A stretch of 15,504 nt of DNA from Halieaceae bacterium (GCA_018666055.1 JABJAS010000015.1:1-15504); one strand, 5' to 3'; counted from the first letter of the stretch, positions 1-8,177 are shown. A program made the numbers and translations. The notes: generated by a model from the letters alone, not told the origin.

Positions 1-965
1 AGCTCGAAGTCGAGCCGGTCACGGTAAGCAGTGAGCTGCTGGTCCGTCTGACCGGGGAATCGCTCACCCAGACCCTCAAAAGACAAACGACTCAGAAACT
101 GCTCAATCCCTTCACCTTCTGGCACAGGGTAATTGGGTAAGAAAGGTTCGCCGAGGCTCAGAGTAACGGAGCAACGACGGGCAATTTCAACTGTATTCTC
201 AAGCGCTTCAGGAATGTCCTTAAACAAATCGGCCATTTCCTCCGGCGAACGGAGGTATTGCTGCTCGGAGTAGGTGCGCGCCCGGCGAGGGTCATCCAAT
301 GTTCGTCCGTCGCCAATGCAAACCCGCGCCTCATGCGCCTCGAACTCGCTGGCATCCAGAAATCGAACATCGTTTGTGGCCACTACGGGACAAGCATACT
401 CGCTAGCGAGCCGAACAGCTGCATGCACATACTCTTCTTCATCAGAGCGTCCAGTGCGCTGCAATTCGAGATAATATCGGTTTGGGAACCATTGCAGCCA
501 TCGCTGTAAAGACGATCGCGCATCGTCCTCACGACCGTGCAAGAGGGCCTGACCGACATCACCCTGCCGTCCGCCTGACAGCGCGATCAACCCATCAGAA
601 TGTGCTTGAACCCAATCTAGTTGTACTCGAGGTCGACCTAAGAACTGGCCCTGCTGATAAGCCTCAGACAGCAACAGCATTAAGTTCTGATAGCCAACCT
701 CATTTTGAGCGAGCAAACACAGCTCATGATGTCGCTCCTGGTCACTGGGATCAATGACATGCAGATCAGCACCAACAATGAGTTTAATACCCTGAGCCGC
801 GGCCGCTTTATACGCTTTCAATAAACCGAAGAAATTATGGTGGTCCGTAATCGCAACAGCGGGCATTGCTAATTCTGCTACCCGTGCCATCGCCGGCTTG
901 ATGCGCAGCAGCCCATCTATCAGCGAATATTCAGTATGGAGCTTGAGATGCACAAACGACGTCAT
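1..965 (-). CDS. dnaE: DNA polymerase III alpha subunit, N-terminal part (cut by window edge)
   Basis: Catalytic subunit of the replicative DNA polymerase III holoenzyme. About 321 N-terminal residues are visible and the gene runs off the left edge, so the polymerase active site is outside the window. The reading begins MTSFVHLKLHTEYSLIDG and continues with ITDHHNFFGLLKAY and GIKLIVGADLHV, the usual PHP-domain opening of DnaE. Later come VVATNDVRFLDASEFEAHEA and the stretch DIPEALENTVEIARRC, both typical of the family. The frame is open from the ATG at 963-965 to the edge. The start lies 9 bases after the rnhB stop, and an AGAGGTGG Shine-Dalgarno-like element sits inside the end of rnhB, about 13-15 bases upstream. 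The rnhB-dnaE pairing is standard in this cluster. The PHP motif is mixed: the first histidine of the HxH metal pair is Lys8, while a histidine remains in ITDHHN. Confidence 0.97.
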   Translation of the reverse strand, partial: MTSFVHLKLHTEYSLIDGLLRIKPAMARVAELAMPAVAITDHHNFFGLLKAYKAAAAQGIKLIVGADLHVIDPSDQERHHELCLLAQNEVGYQNLMLLLSEAYQQGQFLGRPRVQLDWVQAHSDGLIALSGGRQGDVGQALLHGREDDARSSLQRWLQWFPNRYYLELQRTGRSDEEEYVHAAVRLASEYACPVVATNDVRFLDASEFEAHEARVCIGDGRTLDDPRRARTYSEQQYLRSPEEMADLFKDIPEALENTVEIARRCSVTLSLGEPFLPNYPVPEGEGIEQFLSRLSFEGLGERFPGQTDQQLTAYRDRLDFE

Positions 966-974
966 AACGACACG

Positions 975-1583
975 CTAACCCACCTCTGGACGCGCCAGCA
1001 AGCGTTTCACTGGACCAAAACTCCGTCGGTGCACCGGCGATACTCCCAGCGACGCTAAGGCCGCTATATGAGCCTTAGTGGGATACCCCTTGTGAGTGGC
1101 AAATCCATAGCCGGGATACTGATCATCCAAGATCACCATTTCGCTATCCCGGGTCACTTTCGCCACGATCGACGCAGCACTGATCGCAGGCTCAATCAGA
1201 TCACCCTTAACTATCGCACGCGCCTCATAGGACCATCGTGGGAGATGATTACCATCGACTAGAACAAGAGAAGGCTGCACCGATAGCCCCTCCACAGCGC
1301 GCCACATGGCGAGCAGTGAAGCCTGCAGAATATTCAGCTCGTCAATTTCAGCGACGGTGGCTCTGCCCAACGACCAGCTGACTGCCTCTGATCGTATCGT
1401 CTCTGCAAGCCGCTCCCGTTGCCGCGGAGACAGTGCTTTAGAGTCGGTTAGTCCCGCTGGTGACGAATCACCCAAGATGACCGCTGCAGCGACCACATCG
1501 CCCGCCAGCGGGCCTCTTCCTACCTCGTCCACGCCAGCAACAATGCTGCCGCCAGAGATTTGAAACAGATCTGGCGTTTGCAT
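975..1583 (-). CDS. rnhB: Ribonuclease HII
   Basis: Cytoplasmic endonuclease that cuts the RNA strand of RNA-DNA hybrids and starts removal of single ribonucleotides from DNA. The product has 202 residues, usual for bacterial RNase HII. Visible motifs are [12 protein letters not shown] (residues 17-28, with the catalytic Asp19-Glu20 pair), [21 protein letters not shown] (catalytic Asp110), KGD (Asp128, probably the fourth metal ligand), [11 protein letters not shown], and the C-terminal [12 protein letters not shown] chose the ATG at 1581-1583 over the GTG one codon upstream because it forms the compact TGATG junction with the lpxB stop, a one-base overlap; E. coli RnhB also begins close to its first motif. 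Translation is probably coupled to lpxB, since no strong Shine-Dalgarno is visible. Confidence 0.97.
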   Translation of the reverse strand: MQTPDLFQISGGSIVAGVDEVGRGPLAGDVVAAAVILGDSSPAGLTDSKALSPRQRERLAETIRSEAVSWSLGRATVAEIDELNILQASLLAMWRAVEGLSVQPSLVLVDGNHLPRWSYEARAIVKGDLIEPAISAASIVAKVTRDSEMVILDDQYPGYGFATHKGYPTKAHIAALASLGVSPVHRRSFGPVKRLLARPEVG

Positions 1584-2719
1584 CACGCGTCAGTCAGTTC
1601 TAACAGCGCCTCGGCACTGCGTTCAGCGAAATTACCGCCAATTTGATCAGCCAGCTCGCCGAACCACTGAATTTGTTGCTCAGCATCAGCCCCAAGCACG
1701 CGCCCTACTGCCTCCGCAAGCCGATCAGGGGTCGCCGCTTGCTGCAGTAATTCCGGCACGATCTCGCGCCCTGCTAAGATATTCGGCAAACCAACATGGG
1801 TACTGGTTACCATCCGCGACAGCACCATCCAAGAGGCTGCGGCCATGCGATACGCGATCACCATCGGCTTGCGCAATAACATCGCCTCTAAGGTTGCTGT
1901 CCCCGATGCAATCAGCACGGCATCACTCGCCTGCATCGCATCCCGTCCTCGGCCGCTGATCACCGTCACGCCGCCACCGTTATCGCCTAGCAAGGCTTCT
2001 ATCTCAGCTCGACGGCTCGCGTCTGCGGCGGGAATCACAAAATGCAGGGCACGATCGCGTTGCTGTAATAACCGCATAGTCTCTAGAAAGGTGGGCATCA
2101 GATGCCGCACTTCTGCCTCACGACTGCCTGGTAGCACCGCAAGACAGGTTTGATCGAGAGGCAGTCCAAATTCATGCCTCAGTGCTTCACGCGTCGGCAT
2201 CGACTGCAATTCGTCGACCAATGGATGTCCAACGCAGACTGCATCAATACCTGCCTCTTCATAGATTTTAATTTCAAAGGGTAATAGGCATAGCATTTTA
2301 TCCACCGCTCGCTGAATGCGGCGGATTCGTCCTTTGCGCCATGCCCAAACGGAGGGGCTCACCAAATGAGCCGTTGGGATGCCCGCCGCGCGAAGGCGCT
2401 GTTCGACGCCCAGATTAAAATCAGGACTGTCAACGCCAACAAAGCAGTGCGGGTCTTGTGCCTGCTGCTGGGCCACCAGTTCGTGTCGAATGCGCAGTAA
2501 CTCAGGGAGCCGTTTCAACGGTTCAATCAAACCCATCACCGCAAGCCGGTCGATAGGGTACAAAGTGTCTAGCCCCGCAGCCATCATTCGCTCGCCGCCA
2601 ATCCCATCGACGTGGAGATCGTACCCATGCGCTGACAGGGCCCTCAGCACAGCGGCTCCCAATATATCCCCCGACGTTTCTCCCGCACAAATACCAAGAC
2701 GTAACGACTTGTCCACCAC
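1583..2719 (-). CDS. lpxB: Lipid-A-disaccharide synthase
   Basis: Peripheral membrane glycosyltransferase (family GT19) that joins UDP-2,3-diacylglucosamine and lipid X into the beta-1,6 disaccharide of lipid A. The product has 378 residues, near the usual 380. Visible motifs are the N-terminal [35 protein letters not shown] (Asp97, matching E. coli Asp98), [41 protein letters not shown] (residues 196-204, nucleotide-sugar region), [11 protein letters not shown] and YRMAAAS, then [16 protein letters not shown]. The start is GTG at 2717-2719, sharing its first G with the TAG stop of lpxA. The next codon is also GTG, so the start could move by one residue. There is no ATG in a sensible place. 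Coupling to lpxA translation is likely. Confidence 0.97.
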   Translation of the reverse strand: MVDKSLRLGICAGETSGDILGAAVLRALSAHGYDLHVDGIGGERMMAAGLDTLYPIDRLAVMGLIEPLKRLPELLRIRHELVAQQQAQDPHCFVGVDSPDFNLGVEQRLRAAGIPTAHLVSPSVWAWRKGRIRRIQRAVDKMLCLLPFEIKIYEEAGIDAVCVGHPLVDELQSMPTREALRHEFGLPLDQTCLAVLPGSREAEVRHLMPTFLETMRLLQQRDRALHFVIPAADASRRAEIEALLGDNGGGVTVISGRGRDAMQASDAVLIASGTATLEAMLLRKPMVIAYRMAAASWMVLSRMVTSTHVGLPNILAGREIVPELLQQAATPDRLAEAVGRVLGADAEQQIQWFGELADQIGGNFAERSAEALLELTDA

Positions 2720-3489
2720 TAACGGACTATGCCCCGCTGAGACTGCATCAGGGAGTCGATCAGGGGTTGTAAACTGGGCGTTTCTGTCGTCATGGCCTGA
2801 AGTCGCTCCACCGCCGCATCTAGCGTCAAACCCTGACGGTAAAGAATCTTAAAGGCCCGTCGCAAGGCGGCAATTTCGGCACTATCAAAACCTCGCCGTC
2901 GCAACCCCTCGACGTTGATCGTTTTGGCTTCTGCAGGGCTACCTGCGACTGTGATGTAAGCCGGCACATCCTTTCCAATCGAGGTCCCCATACCGCTAAA
3001 GCTGTGGGCGCCTATTTTGCAAAATTGATGCACCAGTGTGTAACCCGATAATATCGCCCAATCTCCCACTTCAACGTGACCCGCCAAGGCCGTATTGTTG
3101 ACCAAAATAGTATCGTTACCCACCCGACTGTCGTGCCCAATGTGGACGTAAGCCATTAAGAGATTACGATCGCCAATCTCTGTCAGCGAACGATCCTGAA
3201 CCGTGCCGCGATGGATCGTGACATTCTCACGGATCACGTTATCGTCGCCAATGTGCAACTCTGTGGGTTCGTTTTGGTACTTCAGATCGGGGGTCGACTC
3301 TCCCACCGTCGAGAATTGATAAACATGATTGCGTGACCCGATGCGAGTCGGCCCTTTTATCACGACGTGAGATTCAATGACGGTCCCTGCACCAATTTCG
3401 ACATCGGGACCAATCAGCGTCCAAGGCCCGACGTCAACAGATTCGTGAAGCCGCGCGCCGGGATCGACAATAGCGCTGGGGTGAATCAT
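2719..3489 (-). CDS. lpxA: UDP-N-acetylglucosamine O-acyltransferase
   Basis: First enzyme of lipid A synthesis: moves a 3-hydroxyacyl chain from acyl carrier protein to the 3-OH of UDP-GlcNAc in the cytoplasm. The product has 256 residues, usual length. Left-handed beta-helix hexapeptides run through the first two thirds, followed by a helical C-terminal part (INVEGLRRRGF onward). The catalytic histidine is His119 in HIGHD (His125 in E. coli), and HQFCKIGAHS is conserved. The residue aligned with E. coli Gly173, the acyl-chain ruler, is Met167, as in Pseudomonas aeruginosa (Met169); this predicts use of 3-hydroxydecanoyl-ACP. The ATG follows the fabZ stop by 3 bases with no clear Shine-Dalgarno, so translational coupling to fabZ is likely. 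Confidence 0.98.
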   Translation of the reverse strand: MIHPSAIVDPGARLHESVDVGPWTLIGPDVEIGAGTVIESHVVIKGPTRIGSRNHVYQFSTVGESTPDLKYQNEPTELHIGDDNVIRENVTIHRGTVQDRSLTEIGDRNLLMAYVHIGHDSRVGNDTILVNNTALAGHVEVGDWAILSGYTLVHQFCKIGAHSFSGMGTSIGKDVPAYITVAGSPAEAKTINVEGLRRRGFDSAEIAALRRAFKILYRQGLTLDAAVERLQAMTTETPSLQPLIDSLMQSQRGIVR

Positions 3490-3492
3490 TTT

Positions 3493-3927
3493 TTATCGGT
3501 CAGCACAGAGGATAGTACCGGAGGCAGCGAGCTCGTCACCGACCCGTGCCTCCACGGCAAATTTCCAGATTCCACGGCGCTCACTGAGAATCTTGGCATG
3601 TAGCATGACTTGATCGCCGGGAATGCAAGGGCGCTTGAATCGCAAATTATCTGCACCCACAAAATAGTAAATCGATCCATCTGCGGGGGTTTTATCCATC
3701 GTGACGAACCCTAATATGCCAGCAGCCTGCGCCATTGCCTCCAATAATAAGACGCCTGGGAACACCGCTTTGCCTGGGAAATGCCCGTCAAAAAACGGTT
3801 CGTTAATGGTGAGGTTTTTATAGGCCTCAATCCGCTCGCCAGGTTCGACAGAAACCACTCTATCGACCAATAGGAACGGGTAGCGGTGCGGTAAACGAGT
3901 CCGAATCTCTTCGATATCCAACTTCAT
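3493..3927 (-). CDS. fabZ: 3-hydroxyacyl-[acyl-carrier-protein] dehydratase FabZ
   Basis: Dehydrates 3-hydroxyacyl-ACP to trans-2-enoyl-ACP in cytoplasmic fatty acid elongation. The product has 144 residues, usual for FabZ, in a single hot-dog fold. Visible motifs are [13 protein letters not shown] (residues 12-24), the active-site loop [15 protein letters not shown] with catalytic His49, and [11 protein letters not shown] with catalytic Glu63. The C-terminal half has [15 protein letters not shown] and the strand [18 protein letters not shown]. Its place between lpxD and lpxA is meaningful: FabZ and LpxA draw on the same 3-hydroxyacyl-ACP pool, so the pair sets the balance between phospholipid and lipid A synthesis. 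The ATG overlaps the lpxD stop by four bases (ATGA), with AGGA a few bases upstream. Confidence 0.98.
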   Translation of the reverse strand: MKLDIEEIRTRLPHRYPFLLVDRVVSVEPGERIEAYKNLTINEPFFDGHFPGKAVFPGVLLLEAMAQAAGILGFVTMDKTPADGSIYYFVGADNLRFKRPCIPGDQVMLHAKILSERRGIWKFAVEARVGDELAASGTILCADR

Positions 3928-4961
3928 GCGTCCTGATCCCCACCTTGTTCTAAGCCAACCGCTTTCTCAAGTGCTACCAGCCGGCGCACTATCTTATCCA
4001 GTTGCGTGAATCGCGATGCGCTGCGCAACCAAGCTCTCAGTGGCTGAACCGGCGTACCAGATGAATAGTGGCCCGGCTCAGTGACCGAGCTCGCAACACG
4101 CCCTTGGCCCCCTATATGCACATCATCGGCGATCGTTAAATGGCCTGCCATACCTGCCTGACCAGCAATCACGCAGCGGGCGCCAATTTGAGTACCACCC
4201 GATATGCCCACCTGTGCTGCGATCGCGGTCCGCGTCCCAACACGAACGCCGTGGCCTATCTGCACCAAATTATCGATGATCACGCCATCCTCGACGACCG
4301 TGTCCTCAAGCGCGCCCCTATCGACGGTCGAATTAGCGCCAATCTCAACGTCGTTGCCAATATCCACCGAGGCGAGTTGCTGAATCTTTATCCAACCCTC
4401 CGCTGCGGGCGCAAACCCAAAACCATCGGCACCAATCGTCGCATTAGGGTGAACCGTGCAGCGCGCGCCGATTTTTACCGCGTGACAAATCACCGCACCC
4501 GGCTTGATCACCGTATCGTCACCAATCTGTGCACCTTGACCCACGAAAGCGCCCGCACCAATCCATACTCTGTCGCCGAGAGACACGTTCTCCTCGACAT
4601 GGGCACCAGCATCTATCGTGACAGCCACACCCAATTGGGCTGCGTCTGAGACAACGGCGCGATCGTGCACAACGCCTGACGCATGGGGATGATTATCGAA
4701 TATCTCCGTCGCTTTTGCGTACGCGACATAAGGGGTCTCAGTGATCAAAGCGCAGCCAGACCACTGGCCCACCCAGTCCGGGTGAAGAATGACCGCGCCG
4801 GCTTGAGTGAGGGATAGCTTACTCAAGTGGCGCTTCTCGGAAACAAAAGTGAGGTGCTTTGGAGAGGCCTTCTCCAGGGGGGCTAAAGCATCTATGGGGC
4901 GCGCCGGATCACCGCGTAGCTCAAGATCTAAAGCCGTCGCGATTTCCCCGAGCGCGGGCAC
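3924..4961 (-). CDS. lpxD: UDP-3-O-(3-hydroxyacyl)glucosamine N-acyltransferase
   Basis: Third step of lipid A synthesis: adds the N-linked 3-hydroxyacyl chain to UDP-3-O-acylglucosamine. The product has 345 residues, close to the 341 of E. coli. Residues 1-100 form the uridine-binding domain ([31 protein letters not shown]-like TPYVAYAKA). Residues 100-300 are left-handed beta-helix hexapeptides with GADGFGFAP and the catalytic His237 in QIGHGV (E. coli His239). Residues 310-335 are a helical tail. The segment aligned with E. coli GMGMVM, which carries the ruler Met290, reads GQGRVA here (Arg288). The only reasonable start is GTG at 4959-4961, five bases after the skp stop, with a weak Shine-Dalgarno, so coupling to skp is likely. 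Confidence 0.97.
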   Translation of the reverse strand: MPALGEIATALDLELRGDPARPIDALAPLEKASPKHLTFVSEKRHLSKLSLTQAGAVILHPDWVGQWSGCALITETPYVAYAKATEIFDNHPHASGVVHDRAVVSDAAQLGVAVTIDAGAHVEENVSLGDRVWIGAGAFVGQGAQIGDDTVIKPGAVICHAVKIGARCTVHPNATIGADGFGFAPAAEGWIKIQQLASVDIGNDVEIGANSTVDRGALEDTVVEDGVIIDNLVQIGHGVRVGTRTAIAAQVGISGGTQIGARCVIAGQAGMAGHLTIADDVHIGGQGRVASSVTEPGHYSSGTPVQPLRAWLRSASRFTQLDKIVRRLVALEKAVGLEQGGDQDA

Positions 4962-4966
4962 TGAAC

Positions 4967-5482
4967 TTACTCGGCGCCTAACTGATTCATCTTGTCAGTG
5001 ACCTTAGCAGTAATGTTGTAGCCTAAGTCGGCATGAATGACCGCCTGTTGCTGCAACAAAAGACCAATCTGATCAGTCTCAATAATCTGACGCAAAACTT
5101 CCTGGGCCTGAGGCGCCAGCTCCTGCATCACACCCTGCGCATTTTGTGTCTGCAAAGTCTGAAGCTTCTTCGCAACGTACTCTAAGTCCGACTGTTTACT
5201 GGACATTTTCTGGCGAGCCGCAAGCTGGTCGTCTTCGCTCATCGCCGCTTGATCACGCTGGAAATCCTTGACCAACTCATCTAACTCAGCGCGCAACGTA
5301 TCGAACTGCGCTTTATCAGACGCAAAATCTTCATTTTCTTCAAATTCTTGCATTCTCTGTTGCGCCACATCCGTCTGCAAAATCGCCTGTTCAAGATTGA
5401 CGACCGCGATCTGGCCTTGCGCCACAACAACCGACGGTAACGCCGCCACTAACAGGCCTGCCAGCCACATACGTGCCTTCAT
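4967..5482 (-). CDS. skp: Periplasmic chaperone Skp (OmpH family)
   Basis: Trimeric periplasmic chaperone that holds unfolded outer-membrane proteins and hands them to the Bam complex. The product has 171 residues; E. coli Skp has 161. Residues 1-21 form a Sec signal peptide with a hydrophobic core (LAGLLVAALPSVVVA) and probable cleavage after Ala21. IAVVNLEQAI then starts the trimer core, and residues 45-145 are a long charged Gln/Glu-rich helical hairpin. I place the start at the ATG at 5480-5482, eight bases after GGAG (5491-5494). A TTG one codon upstream is possible but sits only five bases from GGAG. The leader between bamA and skp is an unusual 14-bp tandem repeat whose last unit runs into the ribosome binding site. 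Confidence 0.95.
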   Translation of the reverse strand: MKARMWLAGLLVAALPSVVVAQGQIAVVNLEQAILQTDVAQQRMQEFEENEDFASDKAQFDTLRAELDELVKDFQRDQAAMSEDDQLAARQKMSSKQSDLEYVAKKLQTLQTQNAQGVMQELAPQAQEVLRQIIETDQIGLLLQQQAVIHADLGYNITAKVTDKMNQLGAE

Positions 5483-5492
5483 CAAAAGATCT

Positions 5493-5548
5493 CCATTTTT
5501 CTAACCACTATCCTCTAGCCACTACTTTCTAGCCACTATTGTCTAGCC
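5493..5548 (-). repeat. 14-bp tandem repeat, four units, in the bamA-skp gap
   Basis: Read on the plus strand the units are CCATTTTTCTAACC (5493-5506, degenerate), ACTATCCTCTAGCC (5507-5520), ACTACTTTCTAGCC (5521-5534) and ACTATTGTCTAGCC (5535-5548). The three good units match each other at 11-12 of 14 positions, and the variable bases sit together in the middle. The array fills nearly the whole gap between the bamA stop and the skp ribosome binding site. On the transcribed strand each unit reads GGCTAGA...TAGT. Its function is not known to me. Confidence 0.85.
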
Positions 5549-5549
5549 T

Positions 5550-8177
5550 TTAAAAGCCTCTGCCCAGCGTAAACTGGAAGACTTCCCTTTCATCAATTTC
5601 ACTGGCGTTAAGCGGCTTCGCCAAGCTAAACGTTAGCGGCCCAAAACCAGACAGCCACGTCACACCAATCCCAACAGAATACCGTAATTCACCCGCGTCA
5701 ATACCAAAACAATTCACCTGATTTTCACGGCAATTTGTATTGAAAACATTACCAATGTCTAAAAATAAAGCGGATCGCAATGAGCTTCTATCCTTGATAA
5801 ACGGCATGGGGAACAAAATTTCAGCGCTGCCCTCTATTAAGACGTTACCGCCAAAAGGGTCAGGTTCGTTATAGAACTGCTGAATCGGTATCTTGCCGGT
5901 ATTAGGGTCTATTCCGTAGCCATATCCTCGACCATCTGGTCCGCCCACCTCTGTCGGTTGTCCGTTTTCATCCACCGCCGTGACGGCGGTATTAGCGGAG
6001 TAAACCGAGGGTGGCGTACTGCGAGGGCCCAGGGTATTCGATTCATAGCCGCGCACCGAGCCGAATCCTCCTGCGAAAAAGTGTTCATAGAACGGCAGCT
6101 CACTGGTATCACCATAGCCATCGCCGTAGCCCAGCTCCCCCCGCAAATGCAGCGTAAAGTCGCTAAACAAAGGGTAATAGACCTCGCCGCGATAACTGAG
6201 CTTATAAAACTCGAGATCTGATAACGGCACGGCAATTTCTAAAGAGACCGATTGCGAGGCGCCACGAGTGGCTAATTGCCCTCGATTTAATGTCGATTGG
6301 ATCCAGCTACCAGTCACGCTCCAGTTCAGGTACTGATTGCCATTAAGGTCCAGAAAACCTTCATTCTCAGGGGGCGACAAAGCCGACAGCGGAATCGTGT
6401 CGATGGGCTGCAATACCTCGGCCCCTGCGTAAGTGCCATCCGCTTGCTGTGTGGAGTAGAACCAGTAATCGATTTCTGGCGCTAGCCTCGGGCTTGCGGA
6501 TATTTCTTGGACTGCATACTGCCCTTCAGTAATTTTGGTATCGGTTACCCCGAGTGAAAATCCTAAACGTTGCGTTTCACTAATCGGATAGCCGAAATTC
6601 ATGCTGCCGCCATATGTGTCAGTGGTATAGCTGGCAACGTTAATTTCTGACAGGTCGGTTTTACGATAGAAAACTGTGAAGCCGCGGCTCACGCCATCCT
6701 CGGTAAAGTAGGGGTTGGTGTAGTTGAAGCTGATCACATCCTGGTAGCGAGACGAGTTGAGGGACACGCCGACTCGACGCCCCGTGCCCAGAAAATTATT
6801 TTGCTGCAGATTGAGCCCAAGAATCAGACCGGCATCCTGTGCATAACCGAGGCTGCCACCAATCGAACCGAAAGATTGCTCTTCCACCGAAAAATCGACA
6901 TCGATGAGATCGTCAGAGCCTGGCACTTCGTTTGTTTCCACCGTTGCGGTCTTGAAAAAACCCAGCCGTTCAAGGCGAATACGGGATTGTTCAATCGCTG
7001 AAGACGAGGCCGGTGCCGACTCCATTTGCCGCATTTCACGCCGTAAAACATCATCCATGGTGGTTAGGTTGCCGGCGAAGTTGACGCGTCGCACATAGGT
7101 ACGTTTGCCCGGGTCGATGAAAAATTTCATGACAACGGTGTTCGCCTCTTCATCGATATCAGGCATGCCTGTCACTTTGGCAAAGTTATAGCCCTCGTTG
7201 CCCAAACGCCGTGTCAAATAATCCTCGGTAGCCGTCACCAATTGCTGCGAATAAACCTGTTCCGGCTGAACGACTAGAAAGCGATTTAAATCCTCCTCGG
7301 GTAAGACGAGGTCACCGCTCAGGCCCACTTCGCTGACAGTGAATTTTCCACCCTCACTCACGTTGGCGGTAATGTAGACCTCGTCTTTGTTCGGCGACAC
7401 CGCAACCTGCGTCGAATCAATACTGAATAATAGATAGCCTCTATCGAGATAATAAGACGAGAGTCGCTCTAAATCTGAGGTCAGTTTTTCTTTGGAGTAC
7501 TTGTCATCGCCCCTGAAGAACGAGAACCATCCCGTCGTTTTCAACTCAAATAAATCAATCAAGTCATCGTCGGTATAGACCTCATTGCCAACAACATTGA
7601 TGTGCTTAATCGTGGCCACGGTGCCTTCGTTCACGTCGATTGCGATCGATACTCTGTTGCGGGGTTCTGCAATGACCTCAGAATCGATCGTGGCATCGTA
7701 TCGTCCTTGAAGAACATATTGACGCAACAACTCTAATTGCATCCCCTCGAGGGTCGAACGCTGAAATACTTGCCCTACCGACAGCCCCGCTCCCTTTAGT
7801 CCATCAAGCAGCGCTTCCGTTTCAATGGCTTTGTTGCCGTCGATAGTGATCTCGCTAATGCTGGGTCGCTCAGCGACCACAACGACCAATACACCGCCGT
7901 CTCGCGCAATCGAAATGTCGTCGAAATTACCCGAAGCAAATAGGCTCTTTGCTGCCGCCCTCACGGCGTAGACATCCACGGTGTCGCCGACGCCCACCGG
8001 TAACGCCGCAAAGACACTACCGGGGGAAATTCGCTGCAACCCCTCTACCCGAATATCCTGAATCACGAATGGCTCAGTCTGCGCTGCCGCAGATGACCAC
8101 GGATTCAACAGCGCCACGAGCACAGCGAGCATGGATAGGGTGCGGATTGGGCAATGGTGTGAGTTCATGAGGCGCAT
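5550..8177 (-). CDS. bamA: Outer membrane protein assembly factor BamA
   Basis: Essential Omp85-family core of the Bam complex, which folds beta-barrel proteins into the outer membrane. The product has 875 residues against about 810 in E. coli. Residues 1-32 are a signal peptide (core LSMLAVLVALL, cleavage near SSAAAQ). Five POTRA domains follow at roughly 35-105, 106-186, 187-277, 278-357 and 358-435. The 16-stranded barrel spans about 436-875, with the VRGY motif of loop 6 at 708-711 and a terminal aromatic residue (FTLGRGF). The extra length lies mainly in two surface-loop regions, about residues 545-633 and 712-775. The start at 8175-8177 has AGGG four to five bases upstream; a second ATG at 8166-8168 lacks a ribosome site. 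It sits 113 bases after rseP, whose product senses the stress that BamA failure causes. Confidence 0.98.
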   Translation of the reverse strand: MRLMNSHHCPIRTLSMLAVLVALLNPWSSAAAQTEPFVIQDIRVEGLQRISPGSVFAALPVGVGDTVDVYAVRAAAKSLFASGNFDDISIARDGGVLVVVVAERPSISEITIDGNKAIETEALLDGLKGAGLSVGQVFQRSTLEGMQLELLRQYVLQGRYDATIDSEVIAEPRNRVSIAIDVNEGTVATIKHINVVGNEVYTDDDLIDLFELKTTGWFSFFRGDDKYSKEKLTSDLERLSSYYLDRGYLLFSIDSTQVAVSPNKDEVYITANVSEGGKFTVSEVGLSGDLVLPEEDLNRFLVVQPEQVYSQQLVTATEDYLTRRLGNEGYNFAKVTGMPDIDEEANTVVMKFFIDPGKRTYVRRVNFAGNLTTMDDVLRREMRQMESAPASSSAIEQSRIRLERLGFFKTATVETNEVPGSDDLIDVDFSVEEQSFGSIGGSLGYAQDAGLILGLNLQQNNFLGTGRRVGVSLNSSRYQDVISFNYTNPYFTEDGVSRGFTVFYRKTDLSEINVASYTTDTYGGSMNFGYPISETQRLGFSLGVTDTKITEGQYAVQEISASPRLAPEIDYWFYSTQQADGTYAGAEVLQPIDTIPLSALSPPENEGFLDLNGNQYLNWSVTGSWIQSTLNRGQLATRGASQSVSLEIAVPLSDLEFYKLSYRGEVYYPLFSDFTLHLRGELGYGDGYGDTSELPFYEHFFAGGFGSVRGYESNTLGPRSTPPSVYSANTAVTAVDENGQPTEVGGPDGRGYGYGIDPNTGKIPIQQFYNEPDPFGGNVLIEGSAEILFPMPFIKDRSSLRSALFLDIGNVFNTNCRENQVNCFGIDAGELRYSVGIGVTWLSGFGPLTFSLAKPLNASEIDEREVFQFTLGRGF

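Noticed and set aside
258..757. Plus-strand open frames in the left 800 bases
   Set aside because: They overlap a full-length dnaE frame on the minus strand with clear DnaE similarity and show no recognisable protein features.
2379..2852. 157-codon plus-strand open frame across the lpxB-lpxA junction
   Set aside because: Antisense to two well-supported genes, with Ser/Arg/Pro-rich composition typical of a shadow frame.
4140..4649. 169-codon plus-strand open frame opposite lpxD
   Set aside because: It is the longest antisense frame, but lies wholly inside lpxD, has no ribosome site that stands out, and its His/Arg/Asn-rich product reads as a complement of hexapeptide-repeat codons.
5493..5548. 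The 14-bp repeats as a CRISPR array or transposon end
   Set aside because: Units are contiguous without spacers and far too short for CRISPR repeats; there is no flanking inverted repeat, target duplication or transposase.
8166..8168. Second ATG as the bamA start
   Set aside because: It has no ribosome site upstream, whereas the ATG at 8175-8177 has AGGG at a usable distance; both leave the signal peptide intact, so the choice is not certain.
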